Positions 40,680-52,266 of a stretch of DNA of 64,000 bases are shown one piece after another. Source of the stretch: Propionibacteriales bacterium (lineage in GTDB: Bacteria; Actinomycetota; Actinomycetes; Propionibacteriales; Nocardioidaceae); NCBI GenBank assembly GCA_026392415.1, contig JAPLCC010000049.1, positions 45,174-109,173 on the forward strand. The letters are read 5' to 3'. The notes under the pieces are model-generated. The model ran no database searches. It saw only the letters and a program-made list of their open reading frames with translations, and had not been told where the DNA came from. Within the stretch, counting starts at the first letter, position 1. Each line of letters opens with the position of its first letter. Position numbers and translations under genes: made by a program.

Positions 40680-42050
40680 TCAACACTCGATGACGTTGAC
40701 AGCGAGGCCGCCGCGCGAGGTCTCCTTGTACTTGGTGTGCATGTCCCGGCCGGTGTCGCGCATGGTCTTGATCGCCCGGTCCAGCGAGACCGTGTGGAGC
40801 CCCGTGCCCACCATCGCCAGCCGCGCCGCGTTGATCGCCTTGACCGACGCGATGGCGTTGCGTTCGATGCACGGGATCTGCACCAGACCGCCCACCGGAT
40901 CACAAGTGAGGCCCAGGTTGTGTTCGATGCCGATCTCGGCGGCGTTCTCGACCTGCTCGGGCGTGCCGCCGATGACCTCGCAGAAGGCGCCGGCGGCCAT
41001 GGAGCACGCCGACCCGACCTCACCCTGGCAACCGACCTCGGCACCGGAGATCGAGGCGTTCTGCTTGAACAGGGCGCCGATCGCGCCGGCAGTCAGCAAG
41101 AAGCGCACGATCCCGTCGTCCGTGGCGCCCGGGACGAACCGCACGTAGTAGTGCAGGACAGCCGGGATGATGCCGGCGGCGCCGTTCGTGGGAGCCGTGA
41201 CCATCCGTCCGCCCGCGGCATTCTCCTCGTTGACCGCGAGGGCGAACAGGTTCACCCAGTCCATGGCCCGCAGCGGGTCGTGGTCGTCCGGGGACGCGGT
41301 GAGGCGGGCCAGCAGGCCCGGGGCCCGCCGCGGCACCTTCAGTCCGCCGGGGAGCACGCCCTCCTGCTCGCAGCCGGCGCGCACGCAGGCGGCCATCGCC
41401 TCCCATATCTCCAGCAGGCCGGATCGCACCTCGGCCTCGGTGCGCCAGGAAAGCTCGTTGGCGAGCATCACGTCGCTCACCCGCAGGCCGTTCTCCGCGC
41501 AGGCGGTCAACAACTCGCCGGCATTGTTGAACGGGAACCGGACCGGCGTCTCGTCGGCCACCACGCGGTCGGCGCCGATCGCGTTCTCGTCGACCACGAA
41601 GCCGCCACCGACGGAGTAGTAGATCCGGTCGCGCAACGACTCGCCGGCGGCGTCGAGCGCCGAGAAGAGCATGCCGTTGGGATGACCCGGCAGGGACCGG
41701 CGTCGATGCATGACGAGATCGTCCTCACCGAAATCGACCTCGTGCCGACCAGCGAGTGTCAACCGCTTCCGAGCCCGTACGCCGAGCGCCCGCTCGTCGT
41801 ACGTCGCGATGTCGACGGTGGCCGGCTCGGCACCCTCGAGCCCGAGGATCACGGCCTTCTCCGAACCGTGACCGTGACCGGTCGCACCGAGGGAGCCGAA
41901 CAGCTCGGCCCGCACCCGCGCCACGGAGTCGATCAATCCGTCGGCGAGGAGCCCGTCCGCGAACTGCTTGGCGGCCCGCATGGGGCCGACGGTGTGCGAC
42001 GAGGACGGGCCGATGCCGACCGAGTAGAGATCAAAGACGCTCAGCGCCAT
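40680..42050 (-). CDS. sdaA: L-serine ammonia-lyase (iron-sulfur dependent)
   Basis: [63 protein letters not shown]. Confidence 0.95.
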   Translation of the reverse strand: MALSVFDLYSVGIGPSSSHTVGPMRAAKQFADGLLADGLIDSVARVRAELFGSLGATGHGHGSEKAVILGLEGAEPATVDIATYDERALGVRARKRLTLAGRHEVDFGEDDLVMHRRRSLPGHPNGMLFSALDAAGESLRDRIYYSVGGGFVVDENAIGADRVVADETPVRFPFNNAGELLTACAENGLRVSDVMLANELSWRTEAEVRSGLLEIWEAMAACVRAGCEQEGVLPGGLKVPRRAPGLLARLTASPDDHDPLRAMDWVNLFALAVNEENAAGGRMVTAPTNGAAGIIPAVLHYYVRFVPGATDDGIVRFLLTAGAIGALFKQNASISGAEVGCQGEVGSACSMAAGAFCEVIGGTPEQVENAAEIGIEHNLGLTCDPVGGLVQIPCIERNAIASVKAINAARLAMVGTGLHTVSLDRAIKTMRDTGRDMHTKYKETSRGGLAVNVIEC

Positions 42051-42069
42051 ACGGCCAATGTAGGTCAGC

Positions 42070-43878
42070 TCACCCCAGAGGCATGTAGGACTTCACTGTG
42101 TCGGCGAGCCGGATGACCGGATTCTTCTTCCCGGGAGGCGCCTCGCCGAGTTGCGGCCACGGTGCGAAGACGCGCTCGACGTCGCCGACCACCGTCCCCA
42201 GCTCGGGATAGTGGCGCAGCATGACGTCCTTCATGCTGGTGTTGTTCACCCAGTCGAGCCCGACCTGGGTGTAGACCTCGGGGCGGTAGTCCTCGGTGAA
42301 GAAGCGGTCGCTCTTGAGGCGGCGCGACGCCATCAGGATGAAGATCCGGAAGGCCGTGTCGGAGAAGCCGAAGCCCTTCGGAGGCTTCTCGGCCTGCATG
42401 CCGATCTGGAGGTCGACGGCGTTGACGTCGCCCTTGTAGATCTCGGCGAGCTCCTTGGCCCAGGCCTTGTCGGGCGTGATGTCGTCGAACGTCTTGCGTC
42501 GCGGCATCCGCAGGACCTCGCGGAAGTCGTTGTAGCGCGGGATGCCGCGCTCGCGGTCCCGCACGATGTCGAGCGTGGCGAGGTCGGTGATCTGGCCGTC
42601 GACGCGGGTCAGCTTGCGCAGTGCGTTCGGGTAGTTCTTGAGGCACACGGCGCCGGCCGAGGCGAGGCCGAAGGAGTACCACATGTCGCCCATCTCCATG
42701 CTGTCCATGAAGTCGCGGGTGTACATGCCCTGCAGGTCGGTGAAGTCGCGGTGCTCGAGGAACTCGCCCGACTCCAGGGAGTAGAAGTCCCAGTCGTCAG
42801 CGATGAGCGGGTGCATCCGGTAGACCGACACGAACTCCTCGGTCAGCGAGAACGGCGCGGAGTGGTGGTCCGCCGACGAACCGATGATCCCGGAGAGTGT
42901 CTCGCTGTCACCGATCCGGCCGACCTTGCTGCGGAAGGTCTCGCCGAGGGCGCCGTACCAGTTGGCGTACATGCCGATCTGGAGCGCCGGGTGCCGCAGC
43001 ACACAGGGGGTCCACTCGACCGTGTGGATCTTCGCGATCAGGGCCGAGACGACGAGGACCCCGAGCTCGAACAGACGCTGGTCACTGAGCGAGGGGTAGG
43101 CCTTCTTCAGCTCGTCGCAGACCGCGTTGTGCTCGCGGGAGAACAGGGTGTGGAGCAGCCCGACGCCCACCCAGTAGTTCTCCTTCATCCCGGTCAGGTC
43201 GATGCCGGGAATGCTGCTCTTCAGCAGGCGACCGTCGTCACCGACCTTGATCTTGCCGTCGACGAAAGTCCTCATCTCGTCCTGGCGGTCGCGGCCACTG
43301 CCGTAGATCTGCGACCCGTCCCACCAGTGGGTCTCCTGGTTGGCGAAGACCGGTGCCGGGCAACCGCTGGCGATCTCGCCACCGTTGATCGGGATGGTGG
43401 AGCGGATCCTCATCGGGTTCTCGGGGAAGTCGTCACCTTCCTGCAACGGGATCTCGATCGTGCGGTCCGGCACGCCGTCGCCGTGGAAGAACCAGTTGTG
43501 GTTCTCGAACTGCAACCAGGCGGCTGCGAGCCCGTTGATGATGCCGGCCGGCTTGAACGTGTCGCGCGCCATCAGGCGCTCGCTGATCACGCGAGGGTCC
43601 GGGTCGAGCAGGCGCTTGAGGTCCGGGGAGGTCTTCTCGATCGGGGCGTTGCGACCGAAGCCGGTGCCCTTGGCGCCCATGTGCTTGCAGCCGAGGTCGT
43701 TCCACGTGCCGTCGGCCGTTCGCGCCCGCACTGCTTCCTCTGGCGGTGTCTCCGTGCCGTCCTCGTCGGGCCTGATGTCCTCGGCCTCGAACAGGTTCTT
43801 CTCGCGGAGGTCCTTGCGCTCCTCGGCGAGGCTCTTGAGCTGGAGGAGAAGGGACGGGTTCTGGTGCCATTGGAGCAT
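42070..43878 (-). CDS. Animal-type heme peroxidase family, alpha-dioxygenase (alpha-DOX)-like
   Basis: [15 protein letters not shown] (distal Gln/His), [38 protein letters not shown] (Tyr-Arg-x-His), [14 protein letters not shown]. Confidence 0.85.
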   Translation of the reverse strand: MLQWHQNPSLLLQLKSLAEERKDLREKNLFEAEDIRPDEDGTETPPEEAVRARTADGTWNDLGCKHMGAKGTGFGRNAPIEKTSPDLKRLLDPDPRVISERLMARDTFKPAGIINGLAAAWLQFENHNWFFHGDGVPDRTIEIPLQEGDDFPENPMRIRSTIPINGGEIASGCPAPVFANQETHWWDGSQIYGSGRDRQDEMRTFVDGKIKVGDDGRLLKSSIPGIDLTGMKENYWVGVGLLHTLFSREHNAVCDELKKAYPSLSDQRLFELGVLVVSALIAKIHTVEWTPCVLRHPALQIGMYANWYGALGETFRSKVGRIGDSETLSGIIGSSADHHSAPFSLTEEFVSVYRMHPLIADDWDFYSLESGEFLEHRDFTDLQGMYTRDFMDSMEMGDMWYSFGLASAGAVCLKNYPNALRKLTRVDGQITDLATLDIVRDRERGIPRYNDFREVLRMPRRKTFDDITPDKAWAKELAEIYKGDVNAVDLQIGMQAEKPPKGFGFSDTAFRIFILMASRRLKSDRFFTEDYRPEVYTQVGLDWVNNTSMKDVMLRHYPELGTVVGDVERVFAPWPQLGEAPPGKKNPVIRLADTVKSYMPLG

Positions 43879-43884
43879 GAGCGA

Positions 43885-43904
43885 AGTGTGACCACAGGCA
43901 CACT
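43885..43904. promoter_or_regulatory. Inverted repeat AGTGTG-N8-CACACT in the divergent promoter of alpha-DOX-like and P450 genes
   Basis: agtgtgaccacaggcacact; one arm coincides with a -10-like CACACT located 6 nt before the minus-strand ATG. Confidence 0.5.
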
Positions 43905-43925
43905 CGGTCGTCTAGTGTCTCGTCC

Positions 43926-45245
43926 ATGCCAGAGTCGAACGACTTCCCGCGTGCCTCGATCATCGAGGGCGTGCGCTTCACCGCACAGGTCGGCGTGCCC
44001 AACGTGATCCAGGGCCTCTTCAAGAAGCGAGAGCTGCCCACGAAGGTCGCGGGCGTTGCCCGTGCCGACCTCTTCGGCTTCATGTTGATCCAGGGCCTGG
44101 TCCGGAAGTACGGACCGGGCCCGTTCTATGTCCGGGTGGCGACGGACGAGACCCTGTTCGTGAGCGACCCGGCCGACATCGTGTTCGTGCTCGGCGGCTC
44201 ACCGGAGCCGTTCGCCTCGGACCCGCCGGCCAAGAAGGCCGGCATGAGCGCCTTCCAGCCGGACGCGTTGACGTTGTCCCGCGACGACCTGTGGCACAAC
44301 CGGCGGGCGTTCGCCGAGAGCGTGCTGCAGACAGGCAAGCCGCTGCACTCCCTGGGCTCACGGATGGCGGAGGTCGCCGGTGAGGAAGCCGCTGGTCTGT
44401 CCGGCGAGATCGGGTACGACGAGCTCAACACCGGCTTCCAGCGCCTCACCAGGCGCGTGGTCTTCGGCGACGCTGCCGCTGACGACACCGGCCTCACCGC
44501 ACTCCTCGGCACGCTGATGTCCGCCGGGAACCGCACGCCCGGCAAGGCCGCGAAGGGCTACGACGAGCTCATCGAGCGGATTGCGGCGTACGTCGACGCG
44601 GCGGAGAAGGGCTCGCTCGTCTCACTGGTCGCCAAGGCTCCGCACGATGACGCCACTGCGGTCCCGGGCCAGCTGATCCACTGGTTGTTCGCGATGGGCG
44701 ACACGCTCCCGGCCAACCTGACCCGCGCCCTCGCGCTGATCGGCAGCCATCCCGAGCAGCGTCGCGAGGTCTACGCCGAGCTCGAGGGCGTCGACGTCGG
44801 CGCCGCCAGGTCCATCGCGAAGCTCGACCACCTCGGCGGAGTCATCCAGGAGGCCATGCGGTTGTGGCCGACGACGCCCATGTTCGGCAGGGTCGCCACC
44901 AGCGACATCACCTTCCCCGACGGTCGGGTGCTGCCCGCTGGCACCCAGGTCCTGATGTCGAACCTGTTCAACCACCGCGACTCCGCCCGGATCCCGTACG
45001 CCGACCGGTTCGCCCCGGGGGAGTGGTCCCGCGGTGACGCCGGCCAGTCGTGGTCCTTCAACTTCTTCAGCCACGGCCCGCAGGGCTGCCCCGGAGCCGC
45101 GATGTCGGTCTTCCTCGGCCAGGCGTTCCTCGCGGCCCTGCTCCGGCGGGCCACGCCGGAGCTGATCAGTCCGTCCCTCAACCCGTCGAAGCCGCTGCCC
45201 CACGGACTCGACCTGTTCGCGATCCGGATCGGACTCACGGCATGA
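43926..45245 (+). CDS. Cytochrome P450
   Basis: FFSHGPQGCPGA (FxxGxxxCxG heme loop), I-helix FAMGDT, ExxR-like EAMRLWP region. Confidence 0.88.
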   Translation: MPESNDFPRASIIEGVRFTAQVGVPNVIQGLFKKRELPTKVAGVARADLFGFMLIQGLVRKYGPGPFYVRVATDETLFVSDPADIVFVLGGSPEPFASDPPAKKAGMSAFQPDALTLSRDDLWHNRRAFAESVLQTGKPLHSLGSRMAEVAGEEAAGLSGEIGYDELNTGFQRLTRRVVFGDAAADDTGLTALLGTLMSAGNRTPGKAAKGYDELIERIAAYVDAAEKGSLVSLVAKAPHDDATAVPGQLIHWLFAMGDTLPANLTRALALIGSHPEQRREVYAELEGVDVGAARSIAKLDHLGGVIQEAMRLWPTTPMFGRVATSDITFPDGRVLPAGTQVLMSNLFNHRDSARIPYADRFAPGEWSRGDAGQSWSFNFFSHGPQGCPGAAMSVFLGQAFLAALLRRATPELISPSLNPSKPLPHGLDLFAIRIGLTA

Positions 45246-46078
45246 GCGATCTCGACGGCAGGACGTTCCTGGTGACCGGGGCCAACACCGGCATCGGCAA
45301 GGAGACCGTTCGCGTCCTCGCCGGGCGTGGCGCCCGGGTGGTGCTCGCGGGACGGTCGGAGGACAAGACCCGCGCTGCCATGTCCGAGATCGCGAACGCG
45401 ACCGGCAACACCGACCTCGACTACCTCCCGCTCGATCTCGGCGACCTCGATTCGGTCCGCCGCGCAGCGACGACCTTCCTCGACTCCGGCGAACCACTGC
45501 ACGTGCTCATCAACAACGCCGGGCTGGCGGGCGCGAAGGGCCTGACGAAGAGCGGGTTCGAGCTCGCGTTCGGCACCAACCACGTCGGCACCTTCCTGTT
45601 CACCGACCTGCTCCGCGAGCACCTGATCGAGAGCGGCCCGGGTCGGATCGTGAATGTCGCGAGCACCGCGCACTACCGGGCCAAGGGCATCGACTGGGAC
45701 GCCGTACGGCAACCGGCGGTGTCGCGTACCGCGTTCGACGAGTACTCCGTGTCGAAGCTGGCCAACGTGCTGCATGCCCAGGAACTGGCTCGACGTCTGG
45801 AGGGGACCGGCGTCACGACTTACTCCCTGCACCCGGGCGCGATCGCCTCCGACGTGTGGCGAGAGGTGCCGTTCGGGCTGCGCCACGTCCTGAAGCTGTT
45901 CATGAAGTCAACTGCCGACGGGGCCAAGACGTCGCTCCACTGCGCGACGTCGCCGGATGTCGCCGGGGATTCCGGGCTCTACTACGACAGCTGCCGCGTG
46001 AAGACTCCGTCGCAGGTGGCGACGCCGGAGCTCGCCGACGAGCTGTGGCGCCGTACCGAGGCCTGGGTCGCTGGCTGA
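45242..46078 (+). CDS. Short-chain dehydrogenase/reductase
   Basis: GRTFLVTGANTGIGKETVRVLAGRGARVVLAGR; NNAGLAG; YSVSKLAN; ATGA overlap with P450. Confidence 0.92.
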   Translation: MSDLDGRTFLVTGANTGIGKETVRVLAGRGARVVLAGRSEDKTRAAMSEIANATGNTDLDYLPLDLGDLDSVRRAATTFLDSGEPLHVLINNAGLAGAKGLTKSGFELAFGTNHVGTFLFTDLLREHLIESGPGRIVNVASTAHYRAKGIDWDAVRQPAVSRTAFDEYSVSKLANVLHAQELARRLEGTGVTTYSLHPGAIASDVWREVPFGLRHVLKLFMKSTADGAKTSLHCATSPDVAGDSGLYYDSCRVKTPSQVATPELADELWRRTEAWVAG

Positions 46079-46110
46079 AGTGCGGTTGGGCACCGTGGGA
46101 TCATGAGGCC

Positions 46111-46602
46111 GTGACCAGCGGACCGGACACGGAACACCTGCGCCAACTGGCCCGCCTGCGGCGTGTCCGCGACCGGATCGACCGTGAGTACGCCCAGCCG
46201 CTCGACGTCGAGGCACTGGCGCGCGACGTCCACATGTCCGCCGGCCATCTCAGCCGCGAGTTCAAGCGGGCTTACGGCGAACCGCCGTACTCCTACCTGA
46301 TGACGCGGCGGATCGAGCGCGCGATGGCCCTGCTGCGGCGCGGAGACCTGAGCGTCACCGATGTCTGCTTCGAGGTCGGGTTCTCCTCGCTCGGCACCTT
46401 CAGCACCCGGTTCACCGAGCTCGTCGGTGTCGCACCGAGCCTCTACCGCGAGCAGGCCGACGCGCCCGGTCCGCAGCCGGCCGAGCCGCCGTCGTGCGTC
46501 ACGAAGAAGGTCACCCGGCCGATGCGGAGGGGAGGGGCTCAGACGAGTCCCGACGTGATCAGGAATCAAGAAGCGCCGCGATTCGAGGCGCCACTAGCGT
46601 GA
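46111..46602 (+). CDS. AraC-family transcriptional regulator (short, DNA-binding domain only)
   Basis: MSAGHLSREFKRAYGEPPYSYLMTRRIERAMALLRRGDLSVTDVCFEVGFSSLGTFSTRFTELVGVAPSLYRE. Confidence 0.93.
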   Translation: MTSGPDTEHLRQLARLRRVRDRIDREYAQPLDVEALARDVHMSAGHLSREFKRAYGEPPYSYLMTRRIERAMALLRRGDLSVTDVCFEVGFSSLGTFSTRFTELVGVAPSLYREQADAPGPQPAEPPSCVTKKVTRPMRRGGAQTSPDVIRNQEAPRFEAPLA

Positions 46603-46607
46603 GCGAC

Positions 46608-49384
<2,777 letters not shown>

Positions 49385-49427
49385 CGTCGACGGCGACCTG
49401 TCGGCGCTCTCCAGTAGAACTGGTGGC

Positions 49428-49889
49428 ATGAGCCGCAACGTGCAGGTCACCTTCGACGCCCACGACCCGCGAGCGCTGTCGTCCTTCTGGCGCGACGTCC
49501 TCGGTTACGTGCATCCGGGTCCACCCGGCGTGGAAATCCCAGCGGGTAGCGACCCGTTGGCCGCCTGGGACGAGTTCCTGGCTCGGCTCGGCGTACCTGA
49601 GGACCAACGGAACTCGCGGTCCGCGATCGAGGACCCCGACGGCGACGGGCCGCGGATCTTCTTCCAGCAGGTTCCCGAGGACAAGGCAGGCAAGAACCGC
49701 GTCCATCTCGACGTGCGCGCGGCCCCCGGGCTCCAGGGCGAGGAGCGGATGGCAGCGCTGGAAGCCGAGTGCGAGCGCCTCGTCGCACTCGGCGGGAACC
49801 GCCTCCAGCGACACGACCCGCAACCTCCCATGGCCGCCGGCCACATCGTGATGGCCGACCCCGAGGGCAACGAGTTCTGCCTCGACTGA
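49428..49889 (+). CDS. VOC family protein
   Basis: VQVTFDAHDPRALSSFWRDVLGYV; HIVMADPEGNEFCLD. Confidence 0.88.
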   Translation: MSRNVQVTFDAHDPRALSSFWRDVLGYVHPGPPGVEIPAGSDPLAAWDEFLARLGVPEDQRNSRSAIEDPDGDGPRIFFQQVPEDKAGKNRVHLDVRAAPGLQGEERMAALEAECERLVALGGNRLQRHDPQPPMAAGHIVMADPEGNEFCLD

Positions 49890-49892
49890 GAC

Positions 49893-52055
49893 CTACGGAC
49901 TCGTGAGCATGACGAGCTGCTGCGTGGCTCGTGTCATCGCGACATAGCGGTCCACCGCGCCCTCGACACCGACCCCGAAGTTCTCCGGATCCATGAGAAC
50001 GACGAAGTCGAACTCGAGACCCTTGGAGTGCTCGGGCGACAGCGACCGCACGCGCCGGCGACCGTCGTACGAGCCGTCCTCGCGCCCGACACCGATGACA
50101 CACGCGGTCCCGTCGGTGTGCTCCGCGAGCCATCCGTCGAGGATCCGGTCGATGTCGGCGACCGATCCGCGCGCCACCGGGACACCGCTCCGGCGGACCG
50201 AAGTCGGGACGTTGGCGTCGGGCAGAACGGCTCGAATCACCGGCTCGGCCTCGTTCATGACCTCTTCAGGCGTCCGGTAGTTGATGCTCAGGGACGCCAT
50301 CTCGATCCGGTCGAGGCCGACGGTCTCGAGCCGCTCCTGCCAGCTGTCGGTGAAGCCGTGCCTGGCCTGCGCGCGATCCCCGACGATGGTGGAGCTGCGC
50401 GACGGGCAGCGCGCCAGCAGCATCTGCCACTCGGCGGCGGTGAGTTCCTGCGCTTCGTCGACGACCACGTGCGCGAACGGACCGGCAAGGAGGTCGGTGT
50501 CGGCCTGGGGGAGTGCGCCTTCGTCGACGAGGGCGGAGCGGATGCCGTCCTGCCGGAGTTGGGCCATCATCCCGTCCTCGTCGTCGAGCTGGAGCAGGTC
50601 CTCGACGACGTCGTCCATCCGCTTGCGTTCGGCAGCGACAGCTGCCTCGTGTCGACGACGTCGACGCGACTCCTCCGGGTCACCGAGACGCAGGCGGGCG
50701 GCGTCGAGAAGCGGCAGGTCGGACGTCGTCCAGGCCCTGGGGTCGGCGCGCCGCAGGAGCTTGACCTGCTCCGGCTCGAGCCAAGGTGCGCACAGTCGCA
50801 GGTAAGCGGGCACTTCCCACAGGTCACCAACCAGGTCCTCCGGGTCGATGAGCGGCCAGGCCTTGTTGAAGGTGGTGACCAGGTCGCTGTTCCGCAGCAG
50901 CGCGGCGCGCAACATCTCCGGGGTGACGTCGTCATCGCCCTCGAACTTGTCGACCAGGATCGTGAGCAACTCGTCCCACACCTGGTCGCGCGCCTCGTTG
51001 TGCGGCATGCCGGGGTCGGCGGACTCGAACGCCTCGGCCCAGTCGTGCTTGCTGAGCCACAGGTCGGCCCAGGGTGTCTCCACTTCGCTGCTCTCCGCGG
51101 GTGGTTCCTCGTACAGGCGCACGGCCGGCTCGATGGCCTTCACCATCTCGACGCTGGCCTTGAGCCGCGCCACCTCGGGGTCGGACTCCGGCTTTGCAGC
51201 CGCACCGCCGGGGACGAGGTCCGCGAGCGTGCAGGTCTGCACCCCGTCCTCACCGAGGCTCGGCAGCACGTCCGCGACGTAGGCGAGATACGGCTGGTGG
51301 GGGCCGACGAACAGCACTCCGCCGCGACCGTCACCGAGGTGCGGGTCCGCGTAGAGCAGGTACGCCGCCCGGTGCAGCGCCACGACCGTCTTGCCCGTGC
51401 CGGGACCACCGTCGACGACCAGCGCACCGCGCGAGGACGCGCGAATGATGGCGTCCTGGTCGGCCTGGATCGTGCCGAGCACGTCACGCATCTGCGGCGA
51501 CCGACTGCTCCCGAGGCTGGCGATGAACGCAGACTGGTCGTCGAGGGCTGCGTTGTCCTCGAGTCCTTCGGCCGTGAACACCTCGTCCCAGTAGTCACCG
51601 ATCCGGCCGAGGGTCCACCGGTACCGGCGGCGGCTGGCCAGGCCCATCGGGTTCGCATGGGTCGCGCCGAAGAACGGTTCGGCGGCGGGGGAGCGCCAGT
51701 CGACGAGGAGCCGACGACCGTCCTTGTCCGTGAGGCCGAGTCGTCCGACGTACAACGGCTCGCCGTCGTCGGCGCTGACCATCCGGCCCAGGCACAGGTC
51801 CAGGCTGTAGCGACGAAGGGTGCGCAGCCGTGCGGCCAGCCGGTGGATCTCCAGATCCCGGTCCATCGCCGCCTGACCTGTGCCTCCGGGCGCCCTGCGC
51901 TCGTGATCAAGACGCTCCGACAGGTCCGCGATCGAATCCTCGAGGCTGGTCCGGATGGCTGCGAAGTGGCGATCGTCGTCGGCGATCAATGCCGGGGCGG
52001 CCTTGGCTGCCAAGTGGTCGGAAAGTGCGAACGCAGTGGTGATTGCGTCGTTCAA
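49893..52055 (-). CDS. UvrD/Rep-like superfamily 1 helicase, HelD type (possible HelR)
   Basis: FFGATHANPMGLASRRRYRWTLGRIGDYWDEVF, GGPGTGKTVVALHRAAYLLY, VVVDEAQELTAAEWQMLLARCPSRSSTIVGD, LSPEHSKGLEFDFVVL. Confidence 0.9.
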   Translation of the reverse strand: MNDAITTAFALSDHLAAKAAPALIADDDRHFAAIRTSLEDSIADLSERLDHERRAPGGTGQAAMDRDLEIHRLAARLRTLRRYSLDLCLGRMVSADDGEPLYVGRLGLTDKDGRRLLVDWRSPAAEPFFGATHANPMGLASRRRYRWTLGRIGDYWDEVFTAEGLEDNAALDDQSAFIASLGSSRSPQMRDVLGTIQADQDAIIRASSRGALVVDGGPGTGKTVVALHRAAYLLYADPHLGDGRGGVLFVGPHQPYLAYVADVLPSLGEDGVQTCTLADLVPGGAAAKPESDPEVARLKASVEMVKAIEPAVRLYEEPPAESSEVETPWADLWLSKHDWAEAFESADPGMPHNEARDQVWDELLTILVDKFEGDDDVTPEMLRAALLRNSDLVTTFNKAWPLIDPEDLVGDLWEVPAYLRLCAPWLEPEQVKLLRRADPRAWTTSDLPLLDAARLRLGDPEESRRRRRHEAAVAAERKRMDDVVEDLLQLDDEDGMMAQLRQDGIRSALVDEGALPQADTDLLAGPFAHVVVDEAQELTAAEWQMLLARCPSRSSTIVGDRAQARHGFTDSWQERLETVGLDRIEMASLSINYRTPEEVMNEAEPVIRAVLPDANVPTSVRRSGVPVARGSVADIDRILDGWLAEHTDGTACVIGVGREDGSYDGRRRVRSLSPEHSKGLEFDFVVLMDPENFGVGVEGAVDRYVAMTRATQQLVMLTSP

Positions 52056-52112
52056 GTGATCAGCTCCGGGGCAGGTTCGTGGCGTGGAATCGGGGATTCT
52101 GCCCTGACAGGA

Positions 52113-52131
52113 GGGCCTTGCCGCAAGCCCC
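52113..52131 (-). promoter_or_regulatory. Rifamycin-associated element (RAE)-like inverted repeat upstream of the HelD-type helicase
   Basis: Minus strand ggggcttgcggcaaggccc; 58 nt upstream of the ATG; TATAAC -10-like at 52139-52144. Confidence 0.75.
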
Positions 52132-52266
52132 CTCGTGCGTTATACCTTGGTGACGGAGGAACCGTTCAACGGCCGCGCCACGGTCCCGACTTTCTCGATT
52201 CGACCGCGGTTCCGGCGACGGCGTGCCTACGATCGCCCGACCAGCCATCCACCTGATTGACGTCGC

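Noticed and set aside
50028-52256. 742-aa plus-strand ORF opposite the HelD-type gene
   Set aside because: Shadow ORF with no domain motifs
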